Shown one piece after another: positions 29,647-40,151 of a stretch of DNA of 64,000 nt (its first letter is position 1; each line of letters starts with the position of its first letter). The DNA comes from Halanaerobium sp. (GTDB lineage Bacteria; Bacillota; Halanaerobiia; Halanaerobiales; Halanaerobiaceae). A program made the translations under genes and the position numbers. Location: NCBI GenBank assembly GCA_018399955.1, contig JAGYNO010000002.1, forward strand, positions 1 through 64,000, written 5' to 3'. Below the pieces are notes generated by a model. The model was not told the DNA's origin. It saw only the letters and a list, made by a program, of their open reading frames with translations, and searched no databases.

Positions 29647-30576
29647 TTGAGGGGGAATATTATGAATAATGATCTAACCGCTGTCAGGGGAATTAAAGTT
29701 GGTAATGCAGAAAACATGAAAGCAGGTACAGGCTGTACTGTAGTGCTCTGTAAAGATAATTTTACTATTGGTTCAGAAGTAAGAGGAGCTGCTCCAGCAA
29801 GTAGAGAAATTGCCTTAACAAGTTCAGAAGCTGTTGTATCACAGGCTAATGCAGTATTTCTTACTGGTGGTAGTGCATTTGGACTTGATGCTGCTGGAGG
29901 AATTATGAAATATTTAGCTGAAAAAAATATTGGATTTAGAACAGCAGGTGGTGTTGTTCCAATAGTACCTTCAGCTGCCATCTATGACCTTGAATATAAA
30001 TCAAATGAAAAACCAGATCAAAAGATGGCTTATCAGGCAGCTAAAAATGCCTCAAATGGACCATTGACTGCAAAAGCTGTCGGTGCAGCAGCAGGAGCAA
30101 AATGTGGCAAAATTAATGGAATCAAAAATGCAAGCAAAACTGTACTTGGCCATGCAGCAGTAAAAAATGGAAACTTAATTACAGCAGCTCTTGCAGTTGT
30201 AAATGCTTTTGGTGATATAAAAAATCCAGAAGAAAATAAAATAATTGCAGGAGCAAAAAATGATAGAGGAAAATTTATTGATACAGAAAATTTAATGCTA
30301 AATAATAATGATTTAAATCTTGGTTTTATTCGAGAAAACACAACTCTTGTTGTAGCTGCAACAAATGCAGTTTTAAATAAAAGTGAAGCAAATAGGGTTT
30401 CAATGATGGCCCACAGCGGCCTCTCAAGAACTATTTATCCTGTCCATACACTGCTGGATGGAGACACTATATTTACCCTTGCATCAAATAAAATTCAAGC
30501 AGATATTAATCAGGTGGGAACTGCTGCAGCTTATGTTGTACAAAAAGCGATTATTAATTCAGTATTACAAAAATAA
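29647..30576 (+). CDS. P1-family (DmpA-like) peptidase
   Basis: LTAVRGIKVGNAENMKAGTGCTVVL; FLTGGSAFGLDAAGGIMKYL; nucleophile region MMAHSGLSRTI. Alternative ATG at 29662 preceded by GAGGGGGA. Confidence 0.9.
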   Translation: MRGNIMNNDLTAVRGIKVGNAENMKAGTGCTVVLCKDNFTIGSEVRGAAPASREIALTSSEAVVSQANAVFLTGGSAFGLDAAGGIMKYLAEKNIGFRTAGGVVPIVPSAAIYDLEYKSNEKPDQKMAYQAAKNASNGPLTAKAVGAAAGAKCGKINGIKNASKTVLGHAAVKNGNLITAALAVVNAFGDIKNPEENKIIAGAKNDRGKFIDTENLMLNNNDLNLGFIRENTTLVVAATNAVLNKSEANRVSMMAHSGLSRTIYPVHTLLDGDTIFTLASNKIQADINQVGTAAAYVVQKAIINSVLQK

Positions 30577-30614
30577 ATATTTATATATTATTACTCGCAT
30601 ATTTAAAAAAATCG

Positions 30615-30650
30615 AAAAAGGGCCATATTTTAAAATATCAGGCCCCTTTT
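30615..30650 (+). terminator. Terminator after P1 peptidase
   Basis: AAAAAGGGCC...GGCCCCTTTT. Confidence 0.65.
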
Positions 30651-30724
30651 AGTCTTATTAATTTATTTAATTATATTTATTTTCTCTCGCTTCTAAAATC
30701 AATACTCAAATAAAAAATTTAAAA

Positions 30725-31378
30725 TTAATATTTTACTCTCTTACCAGTAACAATAAATATAGTTTCCTCTCCTATATTTGTTGCATGGTCCCCAACTCTT
30801 TCTAATGATTTTGCTAAATTAATATGTTTTACAACTCTCTTAATGGTTTTTTTATCTTCTTTATCTGTCATCATTTTTATTCCTTTATAATATATCTCTT
30901 CATAGAGATGATCTGCCTTTTCGTCCATCCTGCATGCTGCTTCAGCCAGATCGGCATTCCTGGTTGAAAAGGATTCTAAAACTACATCGAGCATATCGGT
31001 AACAAGATCTGCAAGTTCTGGAATCATTACTAATGGTGACATTATACCATCATGTTTTAATTCAAGTAAAATTTCCGCAATATTTGTCGCATGATCTCCA
31101 ATTCTTTCCAAGTCACCAGCTATTTTGACCATTGCAATACAAAACCAGGTATCAGATGCCAGGGGTTGATCCAGGGTTAACAAGCGTGAAACTTCTTCTT
31201 CAATTGTAATTTTGTAATTGTCTAAAATATCATCTCGATTGATTATATCTTTGGCTGTATCTGTATCAATTTTATCTAGAGCCTTAATTACCTTCTGCAG
31301 CATATCCTCTGCTACTTCACTCATATCACTGAGATCACTAAGAAGTTGTTCACGCTTTTGTTCATACACCTGCTCCAT
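30725..31378 (-). CDS. phoU: PhoU-like phosphate regulatory protein
   Basis: Two PhoU repeats: KIAGDLERIGDHATNIAE and AKSLERVGDHATNIGEE. Confidence 0.93.
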   Translation of the reverse strand: MEQVYEQKREQLLSDLSDMSEVAEDMLQKVIKALDKIDTDTAKDIINRDDILDNYKITIEEEVSRLLTLDQPLASDTWFCIAMVKIAGDLERIGDHATNIAEILLELKHDGIMSPLVMIPELADLVTDMLDVVLESFSTRNADLAEAACRMDEKADHLYEEIYYKGIKMMTDKEDKKTIKRVVKHINLAKSLERVGDHATNIGEETIFIVTGKRVKY

Positions 31379-31491
31379 TGGACTCTCACTCTCCTCTTTT
31401 TAATTAAATTAAATTTGATTTTTAATATTTAAGTCATATTTAAATATTCTTGACAAAAAGCTAAAATCCTGCCTTATTTCTAATAAATTTA

Positions 31492-32529
31492 TTATGAAAA
31501 AATATCTTTTGCAGTTTTTTCAATAGTTTTAACAGTATAACGAATATCTTCTCTGCTAATATCAAGATGAGTAACAGCTCTCAGCATACCTTCAAGTCTG
31601 CTGACCCTGATACCCTTTTTAAGCAGTTCATCAGCAAATAAATCACTTTTACCATCAGCGGCTGTAAATAAAACAATATTAGTTTCAACTTTCTCGGGAT
31701 CAATTTCCAGCCCAGGTTGATCAGCAATAGTTTTTGCCAGCATTTTCGCATGCTCATGATCTTCAGCTAAGCGAGACACATTATGTTCAAGTGCAAATAT
31801 TCCTCCAGCAGCAATTATTCCAGCCTGGCGCATAGCTCCACCTAATCTCTGCTTCCAAAACCGTGCCTTTTCTATAAAGTCAGCTGATCCAGCAAGAACT
31901 GAACCCACTGGTGCTCCAAGTCCCTTGCTCAAATCAAGCCATACTGAATCAAAATACTGAGCATACTCAAGCGGATTTACACCAGAAGCAGCTGCTGCAT
32001 TAAGCATTCTGGCACCATCCATGTGCATTTTTAAGTTTTTTTCTTGAGCTGCTTCTGCAATTTCTTTTATTCTTTTTAAGGGCCAAATACGACCTCCACC
32101 TAAATTAGTGGTCTGTTCAATAGAAACAACACTGCTCTGCGGACTGTGATAATCATCATCTCTTACTGCAGATTTAAGGTCTTCTGCTGTAAAAATACCT
32201 CCCTCACCACCAAGAGTTCTAATCGAGGCTCCAGAGATAACAGATAAAGCTGCACCTTCATAATGAATGGGATGAGCAGTTTCATGCATTATAACTTCGT
32301 CACCCGGCTGAGTATGTACTGCAAAGGAAATCTGATTAGCCATCAATCCTGATGGTAAATAAACTGCATCATCTTTACCCAACATTTCTGCAGCCATCCT
32401 GCAGAGTCTATTCACACTGGGATCTTCACCTAATTGTTCATCACCCACCTCAGCTTCTGCCATAAATCTCCGCATATCTTGAGAAGGTTTTGTGCCAGTA
32501 TCACTAAAAAGATCAACTTTAATTTCCAT
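31492..32529 (-). CDS. Low-specificity L-threonine aldolase
   Basis: DLFSDTGTKPSQDMRRFMAEAEVGDEQLGEDPSVN; WLDLSKGLGAPVGSVLAG PLP lysine. Confidence 0.92.
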   Translation of the reverse strand: MEIKVDLFSDTGTKPSQDMRRFMAEAEVGDEQLGEDPSVNRLCRMAAEMLGKDDAVYLPSGLMANQISFAVHTQPGDEVIMHETAHPIHYEGAALSVISGASIRTLGGEGGIFTAEDLKSAVRDDDYHSPQSSVVSIEQTTNLGGGRIWPLKRIKEIAEAAQEKNLKMHMDGARMLNAAAASGVNPLEYAQYFDSVWLDLSKGLGAPVGSVLAGSADFIEKARFWKQRLGGAMRQAGIIAAGGIFALEHNVSRLAEDHEHAKMLAKTIADQPGLEIDPEKVETNIVLFTAADGKSDLFADELLKKGIRVSRLEGMLRAVTHLDISREDIRYTVKTIEKTAKDIFS

Positions 32530-32601
32530 AAATATTCCCCCTAATCGCTTATTCTATTTTCTAATTGGATGTTCAATGCCTAAAAATGAATCTAAATATA
32601 A

Positions 32602-32925
32602 TTAAAATATAAGATCTAATATTAAATAAAAAATTAATCCACAACTTACTGTATAAAAAATATTTTTCGTCTTATAAGCAATCACCAGAGTTGGAATAAA
32701 AGCAAGTAATGCCGTATTTTCTAATGATAAAAATAGTCTGCCATCATTAAGAAGAACTGCAGGTGCAAGAAGTGCAGAAAGTACAGCAGCCGGTATAAAA
32801 CTCAACCACCTAATAACTTTATCTGGTAAGTTTTTATTGCTTAAAAACATAAGGGGCAAAAAACGCGGCAAAAAAGTAACGAAAAGCATACCTGCAATCA
32901 TATAAATATATCTACTACTCTCCAT
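32602..32925 (-). CDS. azlD: AzlD-family branched-chain amino acid transport subunit
   Basis: FLPRFLPLMFLSNKNLPDKVIRWLSFIPAAVLSALLAP; start at 32925 overlaps azlC stop (ORF track start 32955). Confidence 0.88.
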   Translation of the reverse strand: MESSRYIYMIAGMLFVTFLPRFLPLMFLSNKNLPDKVIRWLSFIPAAVLSALLAPAVLLNDGRLFLSLENTALLAFIPTLVIAYKTKNIFYTVSCGLIFYLILDLIF

Positions 32926-33619
32926 CCAGATACACCCCCAAAAAAGCTGCTGCAACTGTTGCTAAAATTATATTCCAGCTGCCCTCAATTGTCAATGCAA
33001 ATAGCAGTGAAAGTAACCCTGCAGAAAAAGCAGTAATAACTTCTACTCTACTGCTGATCTGCATTACAAGCAATACCACAAACATTGCAGGCAGTACAAA
33101 ATCAAGTGCACCACCAGTACTAAATGGTATAAATTCAGTTAAAAAAGCACCAAGACCTGAACTGAATACCCAGCCCAAATAAGCAGTTATACCTAGTGAT
33201 AAAAAATAGCTTTTTTTATCCTTGTGACTATCTATTTTGGCAGATGCTACAGCAAATGATTCATCAGTAATTATAAAACCCAAAAAAGGGTAATAATAAG
33301 CAGGTAGATTTCGCAAATGAAGACTTAAAGAAGCAGATAAAAGAAGATGGCGAAGATTAACTAAAAAAGTCATGGCAATTATCGCTGCAGCCCCTGCCCC
33401 CACATCAATCATCTCTATAGATACAAGCTGAGCTGATCCTGCAAAAACAAAAATGGACATGGCTGTAGTCTGCAGAGCTGTAAGTCCTTTTTTTACTGCA
33501 AGCATCCCAAAAGCCATGCCAATTGGCAAATATCCTAATACAATAGGAAAAGCATCTTTAAATCCATTTTTTATAGAATTTTTATTTAAATTATTATCTT
33601 CACTATAAGTATTATCCAA
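32915..33619 (-). CDS. azlC: AzlC-family branched-chain amino acid transporter
   Basis: GFKDAFPIVLGYLPIGMAFGMLAVKKGL; FVFAGSAQLVSIEM. Confidence 0.92.
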   Translation of the reverse strand: MDNTYSEDNNLNKNSIKNGFKDAFPIVLGYLPIGMAFGMLAVKKGLTALQTTAMSIFVFAGSAQLVSIEMIDVGAGAAAIIAMTFLVNLRHLLLSASLSLHLRNLPAYYYPFLGFIITDESFAVASAKIDSHKDKKSYFLSLGITAYLGWVFSSGLGAFLTEFIPFSTGGALDFVLPAMFVVLLVMQISSRVEVITAFSAGLLSLLFALTIEGSWNIILATVAAAFLGVYLDGE

Positions 33620-33649
33620 ATCCGATCAAACATCCTTTCTGTAAAAATG

Positions 33650-34681
33650 CTAGTCAAGCTGTCTTGGATCTAAAGCATCTCTAAGAGCATCACCAAGCAT
33701 ATTAAAACTGAGAACCGTTATAATGATTGCCAATCCGGGAAATATCGACATCCAGGGAGCTTGAATAAGATATTCCTGTCCCCTATTCAACATTGTTCCC
33801 CAGGCCGATGTCGGCGGCTGTATACCCAGCCCTAAAAAACTCAATCCAGCAACAACAAGTATCGAAATACCAATTCTTAATGTAGCCAATACAATCAGAG
33901 AAGAAATAGAATTTGGCAGTACATGTTTAAATAAAATTCTAAAATCACTTGATCCGATAGCTCTAGCAGCCAGAACATATTCTTTTTCTTTTATCTGCAG
34001 CACAATCGATCTGGTTAAGCGTGAAAAGTTAATTAATCCTGTCACACCAACTGCAATAATTATATTAATCATCCCTTTACCAAGAGCAGAAATTATTGCC
34101 AGAGCAAGCAGTATAAAAGGAATTGAGTTCCAGATTTCAATCAAGCGCATAATAATCATATCTGCTTTCCCACCATAATATCCAGCTATCAGGCCAAGTG
34201 TAACACCAAGACTTGCATTAACTAAAACAGCAGCAAATCCTACCCCAAGAGCTATCCTGGCTCCATACAGGACACGAGAAAATATATCACGACCAAAATC
34301 ATCAGTCCCAAACCAGTGTACTGAAGAAGGCGCAGTGTAATTCATATTGCTGTAATCTATCGCGTTTGGAGAATAGGGAGATATAAAAGGGGCCATAAAT
34401 GCCGAGTAAAATATAAGAGCAAGCACAATTAGCGCAATTTTTCCTCCAAGACTTTTGTTGAACTCTTTCCATGTTTTTTGAAAGAGATCATTTTCCTTGA
34501 AAGAAGAAAATAGATCTTTTTTAAAAATCAGAATGAGCAGAGCTAAAATAATAATCACTGAAGTGATAGAAGAAACCTGAACCTCTAAACTGCTCCATAT
34601 TTTATCTCCAATAATCCAATTTTTGTAATTAATATACAGCTGCATGATTAATAATGTTATATAAATCAATCTCTTTTTCAA
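33650..34681 (-). CDS. Dipeptide/oligopeptide ABC transporter permease (DppC/OppC type)
   Basis: HWFGTDDFGRDIFSRVLYGARIAL. Confidence 0.92.
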   Translation of the reverse strand: MKKRLIYITLLIMQLYINYKNWIIGDKIWSSLEVQVSSITSVIIILALLILIFKKDLFSSFKENDLFQKTWKEFNKSLGGKIALIVLALIFYSAFMAPFISPYSPNAIDYSNMNYTAPSSVHWFGTDDFGRDIFSRVLYGARIALGVGFAAVLVNASLGVTLGLIAGYYGGKADMIIMRLIEIWNSIPFILLALAIISALGKGMINIIIAVGVTGLINFSRLTRSIVLQIKEKEYVLAARAIGSSDFRILFKHVLPNSISSLIVLATLRIGISILVVAGLSFLGLGIQPPTSAWGTMLNRGQEYLIQAPWMSIFPGLAIIITVLSFNMLGDALRDALDPRQLD

Positions 34682-34703
34682 ATCTCTACACCCCGATTCA
34701 AGA

Positions 34704-35651
34704 CTATTTATAGCTTATACGTGGATTTATAAACACATAAAGTAAATCCACCAGCAAATTAACGGTAACATAAAGTATAGATAAGATTAAAATTGAACCA
34801 AATACCAGCGGCTGGTCTCTATATTCTACAGCCTTTACTGCAAGTCTACCTACCCCCGGCCAAGCAAAAACAGATTCTATTAAAATTGCTCCCCCAAACA
34901 TCATTGCCAGCTGATTACCTATATTTGTAATAATAGGGATCAAAGCATTACGAAAAGCATGTTTCAAAATAATTTTCTTTTCTGCAACTCCCTTGGATCG
35001 AGCAGTAACTAGATAATCTTCTTTCATAATGTCAAGCATAGCTGATCTTGTTAATCTGCTTGTACTGGCAATCATAACCGTACTCAAAGCAAATGACGGT
35101 AAAATCAGATGCCTCAAACCACTTAATGTCCAGATACGTCCACCATAACCTGAAGAAGGCAAAATTGGTATGTAAACCGAAAAAATATATATAAATATTA
35201 TACCAGTAAAAAATGCTGGAACAGAAATACCTATAGTTGCAATAAACATGCTGATCAGATCAAAAATAGAGTTCTTTTTTACTGCTGCAATCACACCAGT
35301 TGGAATTGCAACAAGTACAGCAATCAGCAGAGATAATATTCCTAATTCAATAGTTGCGGTTAAGCGGCGGCTAATTATATTTAACACCTGATCATTATAA
35401 TATATAGAATCCAGTTCTCCAGTGATAAAATTTTTAAGCATTAAAAAATAGCGAATATGAAAAGGTTCATTAAAACCAAATTTTTCATTTAACGCTTCAA
35501 CTGCCTCAGGAGTAATATTTGTCCCAAGCATAATAGAAGCTGGATCACCCGGTACCATTTCCATAATCACAAATAATATTAAAGAAACACCAATCAATAC
35601 CGGAATCAGCCATAAAAGGCGTTTTATAATATAAGCAAACAAGAAATTCAC
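34704..35651 (-). CDS. Dipeptide/oligopeptide ABC transporter permease (DppB/OppB type)
   Basis: LLWLIPVLIGVSLILFVIMEMVPGDPA; ESVFAWPGVGRLAV. Confidence 0.92.
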   Translation of the reverse strand: MNFLFAYIIKRLLWLIPVLIGVSLILFVIMEMVPGDPASIMLGTNITPEAVEALNEKFGFNEPFHIRYFLMLKNFITGELDSIYYNDQVLNIISRRLTATIELGILSLLIAVLVAIPTGVIAAVKKNSIFDLISMFIATIGISVPAFFTGIIFIYIFSVYIPILPSSGYGGRIWTLSGLRHLILPSFALSTVMIASTSRLTRSAMLDIMKEDYLVTARSKGVAEKKIILKHAFRNALIPIITNIGNQLAMMFGGAILIESVFAWPGVGRLAVKAVEYRDQPLVFGSILILSILYVTVNLLVDLLYVFINPRISYK

Positions 35652-35751
35652 CTCTTTCTAAAAAAGAGTATGCAGATAGCAAATTCTACCTGCATACTTA
35701 TTTTTAAGAACTGTAAATAGCTATATACTATATATTTTTTAATTTAAACAG

Positions 35752-37290
35752 CTATTCTTTATATACATTTGCAGTGGGAGTCACAAGTGGAATTAAAAGT
35801 GAGTTTCCTGGTTCTAATCCCTGAACTTCATCCTGCATTACATAAATCTGTGTTGAATGAGCTAATGGATGGAACACAAGATCTTCTGTTATTACTTTTC
35901 TCAGAACTTTTGTATATAACTCTTCTCTTTCTTCCTGGTCAGAAGTCATTCTCGCATCTTCAAGCCACTGATCTACATCATCATTTTCATAAAAAGCTCT
36001 ATTTAAAGAACCATCAGACTTAAAGAAACGGTAGAGCCAATAATCTGGGTCTGGATCAGACACAAATCTGAGGAAGAAAATACCTATTTCTCCTCTACCA
36101 AGCATATCCCACATTGTACCAAATTCCATTGAATTAACTTCAGAATCTAATCCGGCTTGATTTAAAGCAGTTACCATTACTTCTGCAATTTTAACCTGGT
36201 TTGGCCTGCTGTTAGATACATAAATCTCAGCAACATAATCATCAGGAATAACGCCATCAGCTTTTAACTCTTCAAATTTTTGCGCTGCTGCCTCTTTATT
36301 AAACTTAACAGCATTTTCTTTTAGATATTCGCTATCATCAGGCCAGAGAGTTGGAGGAAGCATTGAATAAGCTCTTTCTCCTTTAACTCCAAAAATTTGT
36401 GGAATCATCTGATCAAATGGTACAGCCTCTAAGACTGCCTGTCTAAATTTAAGTTCATCTGTAGGACCCATCTCAAAATTAAAGCCTAAGAAATTTATAC
36501 CTGCACCTGCAGCTGTTTTAACCTTAAAATCATCGTTATTCATAAAAGAATCAAGTTGACCAACATCAAGATTTACTCCAAAATCAATTCCTCCACTGCG
36601 TAGTTCCATTGCCTGTGTTGCAGTTTCAGTTATAGGTCTAATGATAACGGTTTTTAGATTAGGAACTTTATTCCAGTGATCTCCAAATGCTGAGAGTATC
36701 ATTCTATTACCGGTATCCCATTCTTCAAGTTTAAATGGGCCTGCACCAATTGGATTCCTACCTAGTTCTTCATCTCCAATCTCTTCAACATATGCTTTAG
36801 GAACTATTCCAAAGGTCATGCCAAGAATAAATGGTGCATATGGTTCACTTAAAGTAAACTTGACAGTATAATCATCAATCACTTCAATATCATCAATAGA
36901 TGCTACTTTTGCTCTCAGTCCAGAACCGAAATCTGGGTCAAGAATTCTTTCATAAGTGTACTGGACATCTTCTGCAGTTAATTCCTCACCATTATGAAAC
37001 ATAACACCTTCTCTTATATCAAATGTATATTCTAGGCCATCATCTGAAACAGTCCAATCTTCTGCAATACCTGGTACAATTCTGTTATTTTCTCCATATT
37101 CCACCAGTCCATCAAATATTAATGATGCAACACGCTCATTTACAGAAATTGTTGTTTCACCAGGGTCTAAATTACTGATCTCATCTTCGATACCCATGAC
37201 TAAAGTCTCATTGTCCTGTGCCATAACTGTACTAAATGAAGCTGCTAAAAATACTGTTAAAAATAATAATACTAAAAAATTTTTTTTCAT
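35752..37290 (-). CDS. Peptide ABC transporter substrate-binding protein
   Basis: Family 5 SBP; start MKKNFLVLL at 37290 preceded by GAGGTAG. Confidence 0.9.
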   Translation of the reverse strand: MKKNFLVLLFLTVFLAASFSTVMAQDNETLVMGIEDEISNLDPGETTISVNERVASLIFDGLVEYGENNRIVPGIAEDWTVSDDGLEYTFDIREGVMFHNGEELTAEDVQYTYERILDPDFGSGLRAKVASIDDIEVIDDYTVKFTLSEPYAPFILGMTFGIVPKAYVEEIGDEELGRNPIGAGPFKLEEWDTGNRMILSAFGDHWNKVPNLKTVIIRPITETATQAMELRSGGIDFGVNLDVGQLDSFMNNDDFKVKTAAGAGINFLGFNFEMGPTDELKFRQAVLEAVPFDQMIPQIFGVKGERAYSMLPPTLWPDDSEYLKENAVKFNKEAAAQKFEELKADGVIPDDYVAEIYVSNSRPNQVKIAEVMVTALNQAGLDSEVNSMEFGTMWDMLGRGEIGIFFLRFVSDPDPDYWLYRFFKSDGSLNRAFYENDDVDQWLEDARMTSDQEEREELYTKVLRKVITEDLVFHPLAHSTQIYVMQDEVQGLEPGNSLLIPLVTPTANVYKE

Positions 37291-37324
37291 AATACTACCT
37301 CCTCGAATTGTTTTGCTTAAAATT

Positions 37325-38098
37325 TTATTTTTTATCTTCTTTCTGTGCATCAACAAAATCAACAAAGTCTTTAAATAATCTTAATTGATTCGAATCTTTA
37401 TCTGCCATCATTTCTGGATGCCACTGAACACCAAGCATATAGGGGTAATCAGGATCTTCTACAGCCTCTACTACTCCATCTGGTGCTGCTGCTGCAACAT
37501 TCAGATTTTTGCCGACATCCCTTACTGCCTGATGGTGATAGCTGTTTACAGCAATATCTTTTCCTTTAAATATTTTTTCTAGTCTGGTTCCAGATTTTAT
37601 ATTGATTTTATGAGTTTTATAATATTTAGGAACCATTGTTGCCATATGGGGAATTTTACTTTCCACATTTGTCCCACAGACATCAACCTTAAGTGAGCCA
37701 CCATAATAAATATTGATCAGCTGAAAACCCCGACAAATACCTAAAATTGGCTTTTTTAACTGAATAGCCTTTTTCAAGAACTGAAGCTCCCAGCGATCTC
37801 TCTCTGGTGAAATATCACCAAGATTTTTCTGTGGATAAGAATTATATAGAGCAGGATCAATATCACTTCCTCCAGGTAATACAATTCCATCGACACCATT
37901 TAGAACCTCTGTAATATACTCATCATCATCTATCCTCGCTTCTAAATGCGGCATCAAAACTGGAATCGCACCTGCAAGGCTTAAAGAATCTGAATAATCC
38001 TGAGTAATAACACTAAATTCGAGACCATATAACTTATAACTTTCACCCATTTTTGAACTTGGTATTTTATAAGATGTTATTAAAATTTTTGGATACAT
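37325..38098 (-). CDS. Gamma-glutamyl-gamma-aminobutyrate hydrolase-like class I glutamine amidotransferase
   Basis: LPGGSDIDPALY; ILGICRGFQLINIYYGGSL; VQWHPEM. Confidence 0.9.
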   Translation of the reverse strand: MYPKILITSYKIPSSKMGESYKLYGLEFSVITQDYSDSLSLAGAIPVLMPHLEARIDDDEYITEVLNGVDGIVLPGGSDIDPALYNSYPQKNLGDISPERDRWELQFLKKAIQLKKPILGICRGFQLINIYYGGSLKVDVCGTNVESKIPHMATMVPKYYKTHKINIKSGTRLEKIFKGKDIAVNSYHHQAVRDVGKNLNVAAAAPDGVVEAVEDPDYPYMLGVQWHPEMMADKDSNQLRLFKDFVDFVDAQKEDKK

Positions 38099-38218
38099 TA
38101 TTGTCCTCCATTTAATCTTGATTTTCTTAGAATTATATCAATGTTTAGTAAAATTGTCAATTTTATATATGGGTTTTTTTTACTAATAAAAAATAAATCA
38201 TGATTTATTTTAGTATAA

Positions 38219-38533
38219 TTATTCAATAACTTGAATAAAAATATCTATCTGTCCACCACAAACCCAGCCTATTTTCGCTGCATCTTTACGGGTAAGTGTT
38301 AGTTTGAGTTTCTCAGAACAATTTTTTTCTATTAAATATTGAGCATGTTCTACAGCTTTTTTTTCATCACTGCCCCCACCAATTGTGCCAAAGGTTTCAC
38401 CTTTTTCAGTCACAAGCATTTCTGTGCCTGTATTTCGGGGAGAAGAACTTTTAGCCTGAATAATAAATACTCGTGCAATTTTAAGTCCTTTCTCTTTATA
38501 CTCAATAATCTTCTCTAAAACCTCTTTCCTCAC
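38219..38533 (-). CDS. XdhC/CoxI N-terminal-type domain protein
   Basis: ARVFIIQAKSSSPRNTGTEMLVTEKGETFGTIGGG. Confidence 0.85.
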   Translation of the reverse strand: MRKEVLEKIIEYKEKGLKIARVFIIQAKSSSPRNTGTEMLVTEKGETFGTIGGGSDEKKAVEHAQYLIEKNCSEKLKLTLTRKDAAKIGWVCGGQIDIFIQVIE

Positions 38534-39309
38534 TATCTATCCCTCCTGACAGCAATTATCTCTGCTGCAATAGCCACGGCAATTTCGGCAGGTGTTTCAC
38601 TTCCAATATCCAAACCAATAGGTGCATGAACCTGCTCCAATTTTTCTTCACTTATATTATCTTCTCTTAACTTATCATAAACAGTTTTTATTTTTCTTGA
38701 ACTGCCGATCATCCCTATATATTTTGCTTGTGAATCTATTACATTTTTTAAAACCTGATAATCATATTGATGACCCCGTGTAACAATAACTAAAAAATCA
38801 TTTTCCTTTATATTTGAATTTGCAAAATATTCTTTGTAAGCTAAAGTGAGCAGCTGGTCAGCATTAGGAAAATTATTGAAGTTTAAAAATTCTTCTCGAT
38901 CATCCACAACTGTAATACTGAAATCAAGCAAACTGCAAATTTTTACAAGCGGCTGAGCAATATGACCTGCTCCAAAGACTGTAAGATGGGGTTTATCCAG
39001 AACTGGCTCCAGAAAAAACTCTATCTGATTATCTTTATCAAGCTTAATTTTTTTTAATTCTGATTCTGTTTTATCTGCTGATAATAACTGGTTTTTTATA
39101 TCTTCTTCAAGTAAATATTTTTCAAGTTTCTCTTCCATTTTGTCTGAAGAAAATTCTATGATCTCTTCACTATTAAATAAAAACATTTCTCCTAAAAGAT
39201 TTTCAGAAATTTCTTCACCTTCAATATCTGTCACAACAGCAGTAATTATTCTTTTTGAACCCTCTAGTTCTTTCATTACTTTTTTGAAAAAATTCTCCAT
39301 TATCTTCAC
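38533..39309 (-). CDS. XdhC Rossmann-domain protein
   Basis: LTVFGAGHIAQPLVKICSLLDFSITVVDDREEF; YIGMIGSSRKIK; HAPIGLDIGSETPAEIAVAIAAEIIA. Confidence 0.9.
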   Translation of the reverse strand: MKIMENFFKKVMKELEGSKRIITAVVTDIEGEEISENLLGEMFLFNSEEIIEFSSDKMEEKLEKYLLEEDIKNQLLSADKTESELKKIKLDKDNQIEFFLEPVLDKPHLTVFGAGHIAQPLVKICSLLDFSITVVDDREEFLNFNNFPNADQLLTLAYKEYFANSNIKENDFLVIVTRGHQYDYQVLKNVIDSQAKYIGMIGSSRKIKTVYDKLREDNISEEKLEQVHAPIGLDIGSETPAEIAVAIAAEIIAVRRDR

Positions 39310-39374
39310 TTCCTCTCTCTAAATAGGTATATATCTTGATAAGCTGCTAAAATCGAAGATAATTGATAATTAGA

Positions 39375-40151
39375 TTAAGCATCTTTTTTTAACTTAGAAG
39401 TTGGAAAAAAACTTAAAAAAGCTGTTTTGGCAGTGCTAATTTTCATATTATAGGCTTCAGATAAATTTTCTTCTGTCATTACTTTTTCTGCCGCACCCCG
39501 GGCCAGTATTCTGCCTTCCTTAAGTATAATAATCTTATCTGAATATCTATAGGCTAAATTTGGATCATGAAGTGCAGTAATTATCGTCTTATTATTAAAT
39601 TTTAACTGCTGCATAATATCCATAATATGATGCATATTTTTGAAATCAAGGTGAGAATTAGGCTCATCTAGAAGCAAAATATTGCTTTTCTGCATTAAAG
39701 CTCTTGCTATCAAAACCAGCTGACGTTCTCCTCCAGAAATTCTATTGAAATTTTTATCTTTAAGAGAATATATATTAAGTTCATCTAAAATTTCTTCTGC
39801 TCTCAGATAATGTTCTTTTTTTGGTTGCTCATTAAAACTGAGCCAGGGATTAACACCCATTACTACCATATCAATCACCTTATGAGCAAAAATATTTTTA
39901 TGCTCCTGGGGAACTACAGCAATTTTTTGTGCTCTATCCTTTTTTTCTAGTTGTATAATATTTTCGCCGTCTATTAGTATTTTTCCTGCTTCAGGTGACA
40001 ATAATCCCTGCATACACTTTAAAAAAGTTGTTTTTCCAGAACCATTTGCACCAAGAAGAGTGATTAGTTCTCCATTTTTAGCATGAAAATTAATTTCTTT
40101 TAATATTGTACTTTTATTATAAGAAAAACTTAAGTTTTCAATTTTGAGCAC
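39375..40151 (-). CDS. FecE/MolC-type ABC transporter ATPase
   Basis: Walker A GANGSGKTT; ISGGERQL. Confidence 0.85.
   Translation of the reverse strand: MLKIENLSFSYNKSTILKEINFHAKNGELITLLGANGSGKTTFLKCMQGLLSPEAGKILIDGENIIQLEKKDRAQKIAVVPQEHKNIFAHKVIDMVVMGVNPWLSFNEQPKKEHYLRAEEILDELNIYSLKDKNFNRISGGERQLVLIARALMQKSNILLLDEPNSHLDFKNMHHIMDIMQQLKFNNKTIITALHDPNLAYRYSDKIIILKEGRILARGAAEKVMTEENLSEAYNMKISTAKTAFLSFFPTSKLKKDA

Noticed and set aside
29628-30341. Minus-strand ORFs (117 and 102 aa) opposite the P1 peptidase
   Set aside because: Antisense shadows of a well-supported plus-strand gene.
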